Assembly: GCF_037038585.1 (NCBI RefSeq)
Contig: NC_092524.1
Location: 43,591,001 to 43,655,000, forward strand
Length of the DNA stretch: 64,000 bases
Direction of reading: 5' to 3'
From: Patagioenas fasciata
Taxonomy: Eukaryota > Chordata > Aves > Columbiformes > Columbidae
Position numbers and translations under genes: made by a program. Below, piece by piece: positions 11,601-24,700 of this stretch. Position 1 is the first letter of the stretch; every line of letters begins with the position of its first letter. The notes below the pieces were generated by a model. The model was not told the DNA's origin. It did no database searches and was given only the letters and a program-made list of their open reading frames with translations.

Positions 11601-14600
11601 AGAAAGATGCTGATTTCAGATGGTTTAAATCTGCTTCACTGGCGTGAATGATTATCACGTCCTGTCCTCTGTTTCTGTAGGTACATGAAACCCTGTTTCA
11701 AAGAAGGATCTTCATCAGTACCATATTTTGGAGGGTCAGGCAGCAACAGCAATGAAAACACAACAACCAAAAAAAGTAAAAGGTAGCATAGGCACCTATT
11801 TGAAGTACTCTTTTAACAATTTCAGAATTCATCTTCTACTAATTTGCTTCACCTTCTTAACGCTTCACATGGACTTTGTCTCAAGAAAAGATAAGAGAAA
11901 GATTATGCACTAAAGGATTCAGCTGACTCCCTGTTCGGACACTCTGCAAGGAAAGTGGTATCTGTTATCTGTACAAGGTAAATTCCACCTTGCTTTTCAC
12001 TGCCTGATTTAAAAAATATTAGATTTATAACATTTCTATTAATGTTGCCCTTTTCAACTCTTTTGTTGTTTTTTGGTTGGTTGGTTGGTTATGTATATAT
12101 ATATATCTTTGAACATGTTGTTTCTACTTCTAGAATAATTTAGATCATTAGAAAAGATAAATTGCTAGTATTACTTGAAATGCATCCTTATCAATCAGAA
12201 ACACAGCTCAGCACTGGCCTGTCATATCCAGTTTTATAGCAGTAGCATACAGCAGAAGTTTGCTCTGATGTTATAAAATGTTTTCAGTGGAGAAAGAAGT
12301 CACAGCTCCTTGGGATATTTATAGTACTTAAGAGTGCTTTTAAATAACTTGTAATGGCAGATGCCACTTGGTACTCTGTCATAATTGGTTTTCTTATTCA
12401 TAACAAGTAATACATATTCTGGTATGTTTCAAGCTAGGTCCACATTAAACTTTGTAGCAAAAACCAAGACCACATCTGTATTACTGTATGAATTCCCTTT
12501 GGATTTTGTTAATGCCATGCTGTATCTCAATTTTCATTTTGAATACAGCTCTTCAGTGGGGTTTTTAACCATCAAACTGTGAGTATAACGCATGAGGGAC
12601 TTCAATGGATTATGTCTAAAACTCCAGCACAGGTACCAATGGCAACACGAATAGTGTTACTGTGGGGTAGGAAATTGGCTTGTTTCAACAGGATTAACCT
12701 TTGAATGTTTTGGGCAAGGGGCTCGTGGAGTGGGGTTCCTGGTCTTCCAAGTGCTGACTCCCTTTCAGAGGATGGTACTTCCTCCCATCTCCACCATGCA
12801 GCCTCTCCCCAGGAGTGCATTCTCATCCCCCAGGGTACGTGGCTGAGGATTGCTGCCCCAGCAAACAGGGCGATGGCTACAGCACACCCTGGCTTGGGTC
12901 CAGGAGCAAGAGGGAACTCAGAAGGCCTGGGATACCAGTTCTGGGGTCTAAACAAGCTGCCACTGCTCCGGAAGGATCCCAAATGTGGACCTAACAGTTT
13001 GCAATGCACTGGAAAGACCAAGTTAGGAATTATTGACCTGTAAGTGAGAGGATCAATTCACAACACCGTAAGCCTTCCTAGAACAGGACCAGGCCACATT
13101 CTAAGAAAAAATGCCAAATTTGACCGGATTTCATGTTTAATTCAGGCTTCTCCAAGCTAGAAAACCCCACTCCCTTGGAGATGACAGTGGCTTCTCACAC
13201 TACATGTGTGAGTCTCCTAGCACTACTACAAGAGTTGTTTCCTTCTTTCAAATGAGACATTTCTGCCCCGTATGCCCCAGTCCCACTTACTGTCTCTGGC
13301 CCTACCTTTGCTGCCAGGCCTGATCCCTTCCAACTGCTGTTCTTCATCATCCAGTCATAAATATCCATTTTAACACACGTGCTCAGCTGCCAGCTCGCTT
13401 TTCTTCTTCTAGAATGGCTGTGGCTATTGAGTATTCAAAGTTATACTGTAATTGGCAAGTAGCAAGTGATTTCACAGCTCTTTAAAAACTTGCAAGAAAA
13501 TAAAGTTAGAACTCTAGGGCCATGTAGATATTTACGATCATTGTTAAATAGGTAAAAAAGTAGGTGATTCATTTATTTCTTCTTTTTCCTCCACAATTTA
13601 ACATCATGTGTGAGGATCTTCCTTTTGTATGTTACATAGCTGCCTTATTCAGCACTTTCCCCTGTCTCATAACAACCAAAGAAACGGGTTTGGGAACTTC
13701 TCAAATGTTCTCAGATGAGGCCTCAAGTCCAAACTCCATCTTAATCAATGTTAGTAGGATCCTCACTGGGAAGATGTAGTTCTGCTGATTTCTGAGTATT
13801 TCTTTACTTTTTGTTTGTTTGTTTGTTTTGTTGCTGTTCTAAAACTTTTATGTAGAACTAAGCAGATAAGTCTCCATGTGGTATGCCTCAATGTGCTGCT
13901 TGAGTCGCTCTGGCTTTGTTGAAGGACTGACCTGACACCCGTCTTGGTTTACAGCTCTACTTGTAGCTGCCGAGTCTTGCCTACCACAATCGTTCCACAG
14001 CCTCATAACTCAACAACTTGCCCCTTTTCCTGTCAACACAGCATTTCTCTGAAGAATGCAGTTGACCAAACAAATACCTGCAGGGAGGACGATACTGCTA
14101 TTGCATGTGTAGCTTTATAGAAAATTCAATCATCTGCTGAGGTGATAAGAATTTGGGGAATTCTTTACTATAAATACGCAGATGTCTATAGTACATATAT
14201 GGCTTGCTTGCAGACAAAGCTAGCACTGAGGAGGGTTAAGCATATAGATAGAAATATAAACATGAGATACTTCATTCTGTCCTATTGTCCTGTCCTGGTG
14301 AATTATGTACCAGACACAGACACTGGGGATTCTGAGGATTATTTCTGAAAAGTTGAGTGGTCAAGTCCTACACCATTCCTGAATACCCTAAATGAAGCAG
14401 GGGATGAAAGGAAAAACGTCAGATTCTGGTGGCAAAGGAAATCTTCCTATTGCTGCTAGCCTACAGTTTTCAGTTATTGTCTTTAATTATTCTTGAGTTG
14501 TATCATATTAAGCATGGCTTATTCAGGTGTTTCTCAAGGGCAATGTGTGTTTTGTTTCAGCAAAGTGTAGGAGTTACCAGAAGAATGACTCCCAGCAAGT

Positions 14601-17600
14601 AATAATTCAGTACAGAAATGTAGATTTCATTCAGAGGAAACTATTTTAAAGATGTGTCATCACCGACAGAACAGAGTTTGGTTGGTATAATCCAGTTATT
14701 AATGGCTTTCTGATGTTAGGCATGGTACAGGTCTGAATATGATTAAGTTAGCAGGAATTCTGCCACTCTTCAGTGACAATGACGTGAGTCCTGAACTGAA
14801 AAATAGGAACATCTTAGCAAGAGGGTAGCTATTCTGAAAAATTCAACTAAAACATTAGAAGATTTCAGGGTAAATGGAAAGAGCAGACCTCAACACGAGT
14901 GATTAAAAAGAACTACAGTCGTTAAGATCTAATTATTATGCAAAGACTGAGAAGCTTTAAAAAATCACCAATATTGCAGTTTACCATTATCAGCCTTTTT
15001 AGTACTTTATTTCTAGGTGGTGGCATGATTAACATCTAACCATGAAGGCAGCTCAGCTTCCTTACAATACTGCTTTAGCTGTTAGTGATACTAACAGTCC
15101 TAGCAGAGTCCCTTAAAATAGTTTTCAGTGTATCAGTACAGGAATATTTGTTTCTCAAGTGTTACTTTGAAACATATTGATTTTTCAGCCTACACATGTT
15201 TTTACTTGTTTGTGATCTTATCTTATTCAAATTTCAGAACCACACAATTCACCGCTAAGATGAAGAATGCAAAATTATCCACCCAGTTTGGCTTCAGACA
15301 AACAAATGCAACTCCACACAAACAAAGGGAATTGTATCCAAGCGTTATTTGCCTGTGTTCTTAACATTTCACATCCCGTACACTTTCAGGTTTCACCAGT
15401 CTCCAAAGCCAAGAATTCAGTTTAAAGATGCCACAAAGCTTCAGCATGCTTACGGCAAAGCAGTGCTGTGCTTTTTTTCAATCTTTGTTGCCATACTTTG
15501 GAAGAGCATAAAAGTTTTCCTATACGTTAAAAGAAAAGCGTGTCTGAGATGTTACTTAAATCTTCTACACCTATTCCATACATAGATTATACTCAGAGGA
15601 AGGAACCTTGCATTGGAGCTGGTTAGATTCGCTGTTTCTGTTGAAACAAGCTCTGAGCTTGAAGTGTTTCGCTCAAAGCATTCTGCTTTGGTGAACTTTC
15701 AGCAATCAGAGCTGAATCCAAGCTCCCCAAAATGGGGCACTGCACCAGCCAGGTCTCTGGTCTCTGACCCTCTGGCGAATGGTTTGTGGAGGCTCAGCAT
15801 CCGTGTCACCCGTGTCGACACTGGCTGACACAACTTCCTCAAAGAGCAATGTGTTAAATTCCAGGAAAAGCTCAAGCCTCACAAGTGTGGATGTTGCCGT
15901 GTGACTGTCGCTCTTGTTGTCAAGTAGGAAACAGGGTCAGGTTTGCAGAGAGCAGCCTCTTGACTGGTTTATCAAGCTGCCAGCTTGAACGCCAACCTCC
16001 TGAAGCCTCTGAAACCTCCTCCTGAGTGTTAGCAAGCCTGAACTGCAACCCTGTGGAGGACTGCACTTTCTAGCTAAGTAAAACTCTTTTTTATGTTTTT
16101 TTAGTGCTTGTTTGTCCCCATCACTACCAGGGAGGACAGCACCTGACTTCTTAAATAACTTTTGTTGGTCTCCAGCAGGACCCAACATTTCTTGCCCATG
16201 TTATGCAAGGCTGTCCTACCCTACCTGTGACAGAACTGTTTGGCATGATCTACCATCACCTTTCTTTAGAGACAGGGCTGCTCTTTCAATCCTGACTGAA
16301 CTGAAAGTCTTTGCCAATTTCTGTGTCTTTTATTTTAATTTCCTCTGCCCAGATCTGGAGAGTGCCTGCCTATAAATACCTGCTTATAGAGTGCTTGGAA
16401 AACCCCTGTTTTCTCCAGGATCTAGATCATGGTTTTGAGTCATACCTTGCCATGGTAATGAAGGATCAGAATTGGATTTCTCTGCATCAATATCTCAGTC
16501 ATTCATTTAACCAGGTGGCAAACCCTCATTACAAAATAAAGCCTGCAATCCAAAATGATGGTTACAGCAAAAGCAGGATCCCAAAATGAAAGGCTTCACA
16601 GTTTAATAGAGATAAGCAATCTTTCCCAAATCAAAATAAGTAGTGCAGTGGTACATGCCCAATATGATAAGGAAATTTTCAGGTCTTACTATAAAAAGTT
16701 TTTCAGTCATTTCTGAATACATTTCATATTGGCCTATGAATTAAAAACAAAAAAAGTATATTAATACAGAGACTGAATTCTGATTCAGTCTTTGCAAGTA
16801 AATTCCAGACATCATAGAATGATTTCCAAGATATTATTCAAGGCAACGGAATATGTATTTTAAAGTGAGATTAATCTTGCCCAGATTTTGCACAAAATCG
16901 TTTGGAAATGCGTACTATTGCAATTTTTATTACATCTTAGTCTGCTACAGTATTCAAAAAGGCTATTGGAAATTAAAGGCTATGATCCTGTAAATATCAC
17001 CATTAACTTTAACAAAACTACCATCATGCTATTATGAGCTGCTAAATACAAAGAATTAATAAATTAAAGTTTTCTTAAGAGTCTTTTCTGAACCAGTACA
17101 AACCTATGTCAGCTTTAGCAGTAAAATTGTTCAGATTTTTCAAGATGCTATTGAAATTATCATGAATTTCTGAATACACATATCAATCAAAAAAAACAGC
17201 CAAAAAAAAATTGGGTTTGGGACAGACCAGAGCTTTCTTTGACAATGTACCACACTGTAATACCTAGAACCTCTGAAATGCATGTAAAAGATTTGCTGTG
17301 GAACATCTCTTTGTGCTCTTGTTCAGAACAAGACACAAAGAGTATTCCTAAAAAATTCACCATGTGTTTGACAGCCCTTAGTGAAGACTGAAGAAAGACT
17401 TTAGAAATGTGAGTTTGTCCAGACAGAGCACATAGTTTCTATCAGCTTTAGTAAACCTTGCGATAACTCAAATCGTACTATTTTTAAGATTTTTTAAGAA
17501 ACTCAATCTATAATAGTAGTTTACTGTACTGCCATTCCTGGGTAGGAATTACTAATTACTTGGAGCTGTTAATACTTGTTAGCTACCTGGAAAGTGCTGT

Positions 17601-17989
17601 GGAGATCAGAGAGAATGTCAGCAGAGAAATAATTGTCTTATCTTTTGCTTTGCTTAGCCCTTCTCCCTCTTTTGTGTGAAAGAGTAGTGGTAGCATTTTT
17701 CTTCGTACCCTCATTACTCCACAAACTTATTATTTTGTGTCTGACCATCATTCAGCCCAGTCTGTACCCTGCTCATGACACTGGCACAGTAAAAAGGGTG
17801 GTAGGAGCATTCTACCAGAGGGTGAGGAAATAAAAGCTGTAGAAGGACTATCTAAGTGAAAATGTTTGAAAGTCAAAGGGAGGGCACATGTTTGACTTCA
17901 CAAAAGAAAATGCTGTTTTCTGTTGCAATGTTGGTTACACAATCACATAAGGTTTTATTTTTAAAAGCAAGTAAAAAAATTATAGTGCA

Positions 17990-18090
17990 CCCAGCACCAG
18001 CTCCTCAACTGGTGTAAATCAACATGGTTTTATTGACTTTGATGGAACAACGCCGATTTATACCATATGAGGATTTGGCCCACTGTATGG
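17990..18090. repeat. Diverged palindromic interspersed repeat (copy 1)
   Basis: GGTGTAAATC at 18011-18020 is the near-perfect inverted complement of GATTTATACC at 18055-18064 (9 of 10 bases). Between them lies a segment with ATTGACTTTGAT. Patterns of this kind (TGTAAATC, then 'attgacttcaatgg', then GATTTACACC, then 'ggatttggcc') are familiar as very old repeats in archosaur and turtle DNA. I cannot name the family. Confidence 0.45.
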
Positions 18091-18429
18091 AGATATTTTT
18101 ATTTCTCTTCTCACTCTATCAGTTAAGGAAAGGGTAATAATCAGCAAGCTGGAAGCAATTACGTGTGTGTGAGGAGGGGGTAGTTTCATAATAGCTAACT
18201 TGATATTATTTCCTGTAAAATGCATCAGGAGAATAGAGCCTGCAGCCTGCTGACCAGTTTGTTTCGTAAAGAAATAGTTGGTCAAATCTGTTTACAACAA
18301 TTTGTCAAATGATGGGTAGGCTCGGCTCAAGCACTTGCCTTCCACCGACACCAGAGGCGGCAGTTCTGGTGCTGACCAGGGCACCGCGTGGCAGCCGATG
18401 AGGAAAGACTCAGGCAAAATTTGGCTTTC

Positions 18430-18530
18430 ATTTGCATCCACGTGAATCTGGAGTAATTCTACCAAAATCAGTAGAAATATTCTCTATTTACAACAGTGTG
18501 CCCAAAAGCAAAATTTGGCAGAGTTTTCAA
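18430..18530. repeat. Diverged palindromic interspersed repeat (copy 2)
   Basis: The segment reads GAATCTGGAGTAATTCTACC, then a CAGTAGAA core, then CTATTTACAACAGTG and AATTTGGCAGAG. It follows the same layout as the copy about 440 bp upstream but is more decayed. It is assigned as a relic of the same kind of repeat by pattern only. Confidence 0.35.
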
Positions 18531-19481
18531 GTGAGCATTTATAAGCTGTTTCTGGCAGCAAATAAGAATGGGGGAGGGGAAGATTATTCATTGCAGATGC
18601 TTTGTAGGATTAACAGAGGCTTTCTGGTGACAATAAAGTCTACTAACGTAGTCAGTTTTGAAAAATGCTTTAAAAAAATGTGATTTGTGGGATTTTTCTG
18701 TCACCCTTTAATTCTTGGAGAATTTCATGGTCGTAAAAAGTGCTAACCGAGACCTCAAGTGAAATGATCTAAATTGTTCTCTTTAGCCTGGTGAGGCAAA
18801 TGAGTCCCAACCTGCGATCACTGAGGGGGGCTAAAGCAATTCATGGGAAGCTAAGATTTCTAAGAAATCATTTTGGATAAATGCATTTCATAAAGTTCGG
18901 ATTTAATTATTGTTAAGCAGCCTCACATTGACAAGCTGGTCACAACTAAAATAAATTGAAATATTTATCAAATCATTTTAAAGTTATAATGCAGATTATT
19001 CTAAAGTACCAACACTAGCACTATTAACACAAAAGTATTTCAACCAGCTCTTGCAATATAGCTCATTCGTCTGTTATATTTGCCCTCAAAGATGATTTAA
19101 ACATATTTTGGTAATGTTTTTAACTTACGAATATCATTAAAATTACTTCACGCCCTGTTAGAGTGGCTGCAGTTATACTAGGCCAGAGGTGCGTCTATCA
19201 CTGTAGCTTGTACCCATGTGGCTTCCTCTTTCTGAACTGATCTGCAGTTACACTAATCCCAAAACCAACATGTAGGTGAACCCTTAAGCGTTAACAGACA
19301 ACTCATAAAAGACTGGAGAATACGTGGTTCAGAAATTAGTCTGGAAAGATGCATAAAAGCAGCTCGTGCCCCGTGGAGCGGCGCAGCCCTCCTTCCCCGC
19401 AGGCCTCTCCAGCCCTCCCGGCTGTCATTCCCTGGGAAAGGTCAGGTAACCTATCAATCACCCACTTGTCTTTGATTTGCC

Positions 19482-19545
19482 ATATATATATATATATATG
19501 TGTGTATATATATATATATGTGTGTGTATATATATATATATATAT
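19482..19545. repeat. (TA)n/(TG)n microsatellite
   Basis: Three runs of alternating TA are broken by TGTGTG segments, 64 bp in all. It is a simple sequence repeat and probably variable in length. Confidence 0.95.
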
Positions 19546-21189
19546 GTCCACTGCTTCCTGGGTCCTTTTGAAGCAAGGAACAACGAGCAACTCTCCGAGG
19601 AAATAGTGGTTTTGCTTGCTTTGGGATTCTTTTTGTAATAGCTCAAATACAACCTCCTTAAGATGACCATAAGGCATCATTATAGTTAGGGCAGGTGACA
19701 GCATTCTGACATTGAATTTAAATTCACTTTCCCATAATGAATACATAACTTCAGGTATAAGCCGCTAGTTTTTTTATTCTGTGTGTTGTTACAATGAGTC
19801 TTTCACCAGTTTTGTTACTCGGCTTTTCGGCTACTCATGCAAATTCATGGAGTGTTTTTTTTCCTCAGTAAGTGTCAAATGTATATGCTGTTCTGCACTG
19901 GAAAAGACAACTGCAGGGTTTTTAGCATCTTTTCTAGTGACAACATAGAATTGAAAAACAAGTGCAGTATTGTAACCAGAAATACCTCTTGATTGATTTA
20001 ATTTCTAGGGTTACGTGGGATTATATAAAAGAGTTATTCTATTTTTTTATAAATACATGCACCCAGATCCTTTTTACTATTTAATATATTGCACAAAACA
20101 TAACTTCTTACAGACAGTATTCCTAGAATCAATACCAAAAAATCAATTTACACTAAGAATAATTTTAAAAGGATGAGACAACTTTGAGCATGACACATCA
20201 GTGAAATGAAGGTAGGTTATTTTCATTATTTTCCTGCTTAGGTTTTAGATATTTACAGAAAAAAAAAAATCATTTTCACATCTCATGTGCACTGTGAAGA
20301 TGATGTCCCAGCTAATTTTGCTGTGGACAGAGATTATGACTGAAGTCAGGAGTACACAGAAGATTAAATCCTAAACCGTAACCCCGTTTTCATAGAAACG
20401 TATTAAAGAAACAAGAGAATGACATACCTAAACCAAAGCATTTCTAAGTACAGCACTTGGCATCTGTCAGGTTTTTCCGTGAGGCGTAGGCAGTTTAAGA
20501 TGTGCTGCGACAGTATTTGAGATTGTTGCATTTTACTATTGCTCAGTTTTCAGGGGAAGGGTGGTCCAATGCCTGAAGATTAATTTCAGGGACAAGGTGA
20601 GCAGTAGCCAGGGAAAAGGTTGATGTTAGAGTAAGTACCAGTTAATAGGTGTCAGTTAGCCTTTAACTTGGTAAAACACTGTATGAGGTCATAACTAAAC
20701 TAAGAGAAGCTGCAATGTATGAAAGAATTTGAGTTTGGTGTTAAGCTACATAGGGGATCAGGTATTACACCAATGCCTGATCCTGTACGTGGAGTTAGTG
20801 CTTGGCACGCCAGAACCCCAGGCTGTAAGCACAAGTTCTCAAAGGCAACATCTGTTTGATCTGGATCGAGGACCAAGATAATCCTGTCACCAGACAGAAC
20901 TGAAGTCTGCTGAGGGATCTCCGAAAGGCACCTCTGGGGTCCTGCAGGAACCGGTGCTAATCACTTGCTGCTTTATTCCCTCAGTGGTACCCAGGCACAG
21001 GAGGGAAGGGACCCAAGTACCAGCTGAAACCTGTGGCCAGGCAGGACTAGGGTAAAAGCTGACAGCTACCACAAGCTCCCTTCCAAGTGCTCTAGCCTGA
21101 TCTGAGAAGAAATATTAATCACATCTCTACTGTCTAAATTAGAGCTCAGCTATTCTGAGGTACATATTTAATGTTCTGGAAGCCTCCTA

Positions 21190-21300
21190 AGGTTTTTTAA
21201 GGGTTGTTTTGGTTTTTTGTTGTGTGTTTTGTTGTTGTTGGGTTGGGTTCTGGTGTTTGTGTTTGTTTGTTTGGGTTTTTTGGTTGGTTGTTTTTTTTCT
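21190..21300. repeat. T/G-rich low-complexity stretch
   Basis: About 110 bases consist almost only of T and G (TTGTTGTTGGG, GTTTGTTTG, GGTTGGTTG). It lies just before a CR1-like scrap, as a decayed element tail often does. Confidence 0.8.
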
Positions 21301-21394
21301 ATGCATGCAGTTAATTGGTTTACCAGCTGAAAATAAATCTTTGGAAGCAAGAGGCACCCACCTCTTTTTGATCATCATATTCCCATAGATTTTA

Positions 21395-21475
21395 GGAAGA
21401 CTGGAAAAAATAGGGCTGGAAGGGATCTCTGAAGGTCATCTAATCCATTCTCCATTCTGAGGCGGGTTGAAACAG
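21395..21475 (-). mobile_element. Old CR1-like LINE 3' fragment
   Basis: The text GGCTGGAAGGGATCTCTGAAG followed by GTCATCTAATCCATTC matches the well-known CR1 3'-end wording (GGAAGGGACCT, then GTCATCTAGTCCA) read from the minus strand. Only about 80 bp are recognisable. The segment is diverged and has no clear target duplication. Confidence 0.65.
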
Positions 21476-22560
21476 TAAAGATCAAATTGCTTGAATATCT
21501 TCATTCACATTATCTGTTTCTAGTGTGCAGCCTGTGTCTGATTCTGATACCAGGTTTTCCAAAAGGAATTAGCGTGGGACTTGCAACTCCCTGAGGAAGA
21601 AATGAAATCAGGAGTGGAAGTAACAGAATTACTTCTAAAATGCTGTTGCTTAGCTTGGCCTCCAATTGAGTATCAGTTTAGTAGAACTGTTAATTAAAAA
21701 AAGCCATAATTTGATTACTCTGGTTAGTCCTAAAATTTAAGAAGCTAATGTCATGGCTCACAGAGCCTGGGACCAGCTACAGTCTAATTACTAGGCTGGA
21801 ATTTTTTAATTACTACAGACGAGTGTTGGGGGAAAACTGTCATGATTCAGAATTCAGAAACCACATCCTCCATATTTTCTAGCCATCCCACTCAGCCTCT
21901 GAGAGGGAGTATTGAGGGTGTAGCAAGTGGAGGCCGATAACCACATCCCCAATCTGCTGTCATCCTCAGACAGCAGAATTTCCGATGTGCCTTCTGCTTA
22001 ACAGAGAGAAGTGATGAAAACAAAGAGGATGTACGTAACCTCACTTGGCAACAGGTGCCTTCACAATAATTACTCGTAGTTGGCCTTTGCCTACAGGCAA
22101 AATTTCCATTGGCTTTTTAGCAAATTTCTGCCATGTCTCCACTTAGAAAACTCAAGATGAATCAGCTAAAGGCATGAAGACAATGTGAACAATTTAAGAC
22201 ATCTCAAACCCTGCACAGATCCTCTAGTTCAGGAGTAAGGGGTCTGCAGAGCTCTGATGAATTTCCCTTTCTGAATGTCATCTTTGTCAAAAAAAGGTTT
22301 AATATATCATAGTCATGACAAGTTACTGCCTCTTTTGCCAGGTAGCAGAGCAGGATTCAGGCATTTGTGAGAGGCATCCTCATTTACAGCTCAGTGTCTT
22401 AGCACAAACCCATCTTTATTATAAACTTAAGCCGAAACCCTGGCAAATGAAGGGGAAGGGGCGAGGTGTGGAACCCATCCTGTCCTGCTCGGGGTGACGA
22501 GGAGCAAGCTGGTTGTGTTAGTGCATTAAACTATCTAGCTAGATTTGGGAGAGAGTGCCT

Positions 22561-24700
22561 GTCCAAATTTTTGGTTCACTATAAGCAAACACTACTAAAT
22601 AGCATCAAACTAAAGCTGCTTGATTTGTAAGGGAAACCTCCATCTTGGGACTGAATCCATTTTAAGGGCTCTGACAGATGGGCTTTACTGGATTGAACAG
22701 CAGCAATCTGTAGTGCTTTACCTCCCCCATGCTTGCTGTAACCCTCTTCAGTGCTGTCAGTCCCAGCAGCAGGGGAAACAAGAGCAGATACTGACGAGGG
22801 TGGTTTTGCTGCTGAATCTGGCCTGGGGCGGGTGCGGACCGAGGCAGCAGCCCCTGCCCTGGCCACCGCTGGTGTAGGGGCAGTGACCCTGGCAGCGAGG
22901 TGGAGGAGATGGGGAGTAGGCAACGTGTCACCATCACTGCTAAACCTGACAGAGTCCGACCATGATGTCTCACACTCAGCTGGTTTGCCAAAACCTTCTG
23001 TAGCTGCCTCATGCTGGCAGCTTCTTCACATGCATAATAATTTGACCACAGTCAAAGTTTTTGCTTAAAGCAAAGCATAAGAGAGTGCTGGTGCAGTGCA
23101 GGCGGAGAGCGGGATGGATTTAAAAACCCTTTCACAGCTTTGATCTGAAACTTGTTGGGTTCTAGTAAACCCCTTTTGCCCTGCCAGCAGCAATCCTCAC
23201 AGGAACACAAACATGGGCCCTGTCTCCACCCTTCTGCAACACCCACCCTCCTTGTGTCTGGGCATACCTGCCAAGTTTTGTGCATCTCTGTGTCTGGCAC
23301 CAATGCAAATTAAGCAATCTGTATCTAATTTATATGTGGTCATAAACATAGCTTCTGAAAAAACACTGGCTTTAGGGTGGTTGAAAGTGTTAGGCTGAGT
23401 CTAGGCTTCGCAGGTTTAGCTCTTTTTGAGTACCAGCGTCTGAGCACAAGGGAGATGGGAAGGAGCCTTCTCATCAGCCAGCCTGGAAAGAGCAAGTTTT
23501 TGTGGAAAACACAGGTACCAGGTGAAGACCAGTGATCCTGGCAGTGGAAGGAGAGAACTTGAAAGAGGGCTGCTCATGGCAGAAGGAGGAGTGCTGGCTG
23601 CTATCCCTTGCTGTGTCCACATCAGGTGCTGCCAGAAAGTCCGCTGCTGGCAGAGCCATCCTCCTTCCAACCAGCTCCTCGGTCGCTCTTCCCTCTAATC
23701 CACCTCTTCCTCTTGCCTTGCATGCCCAGTGCCTTAAAACTGCCCTGGAAACAGGGAGGACCCCGAGGAGGCAGGGAAGGCTGATCGCCAGCTGTGCATC
23801 ACCCCAGCTCCAGGGACAGATGCAGAAATCACAGCCCTGAGCAGTTCTCCCTAATTCTTTCAGAGCAAGTCTTGCTGCTACCGATTTCTCTGGCTTTTCT
23901 TTCATGCCTTGCCCCTCTCCCACCTCACAAGGAGGCTGGCTGGGAACCAGCATCCAGGTGAACTGGTTCGGGCAGAAAGTGATCCCAGTCTGTTGACCTC
24001 CTACTCCAACTCCCCTTACTGAAGTGAGGGGTGATGGGACAGCCCACATACATTTCTGAAAACATCGTAGGAAGAATAAAAGTGGGAACATGACTGGGAG
24101 AGAGGGGATGGTTCTGCAAGGCAGAGAAAACTGGCTGGGTCATGCAAGAAGCAAAGTGAGAAGCTCGCCCATGCGGGAAGGTCCTGACTTAGCAAACCCA
24201 GTGGCTGCAGCACCAGAGGGTTGGGCCCTTCAGGGCTGAAAGCAACAGAAGGGGCTCAGCTATGGTGCAACACTAAACAGGGCTCATCCCGAGGCCCAGG
24301 TTGTAGATTTTACCTCTTCTTTCTGAGGCACCCAGCAGTATATTGCTACTTTGCCCACCATATCACCATCAGTGTTTGCTGCCCTGGGGATGCTGTGAAG
24401 TTTACACCTTGTCTCTCCTGTGCTGTGGTCACAGCAGGGAGGTTTGCCCATTCCCATGGGCTACTCCCAGATAGCTCTGCCAGTTCCCCTCGGCTGTGAG
24501 CACGGATGTCATCCACACATGCAGGATGCTTATCTGCTCTCCACTCTGCCAGGGTCCCTCACCACTCTTAAGGCCCGCATGGGGAAGGGGGAATTAGTTT
24601 CTGGCCAGCTGTGTGTCTATTCCACTCCTTTCATGTCCTTGCAGCCACTTGTAGGAGGGACAAAGGAATAATCCCAGGTCTGGATACCATAACTCTGTAG
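22561..24700. other. GC-richer, ORF-dense intergenic DNA
   Basis: GC content is raised and long overlapping frames occur on both strands, the longest about 205 codons on the minus strand at 23474-24091. None shows a recognisable domain or a supported exon structure. I see no gene. Confidence 0.45.

Larger units (their letters stand above)
8661..22560. other. Gene-free AT-rich intergenic DNA
   Basis: No coding exon is recognised. It contains small GTTT and TA runs (near 12070-12105 and 13810-13835), a purine tract near 11060-11095, a GC-richer patch at 12600-13080 with open frames on both strands, diverged palindromic repeats at 17990-18090 and 18430-18530, a TA/TG microsatellite (19482-19545), T/G-rich low-complexity DNA and a CR1-like scrap near 21395-21475. 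Confidence 0.55.

Noticed and set aside
19336-19746. 136-codon minus-strand frame with Tyr-Ile and Thr-His runs
   Set aside because: The runs are the translated TA/TG microsatellite; nothing else supports a gene.
23474-24091. 205-codon minus-strand open frame
   Set aside because: It lies in a GC-richer patch with competing frames on the other strand, and no domain or splice partner was recognised.
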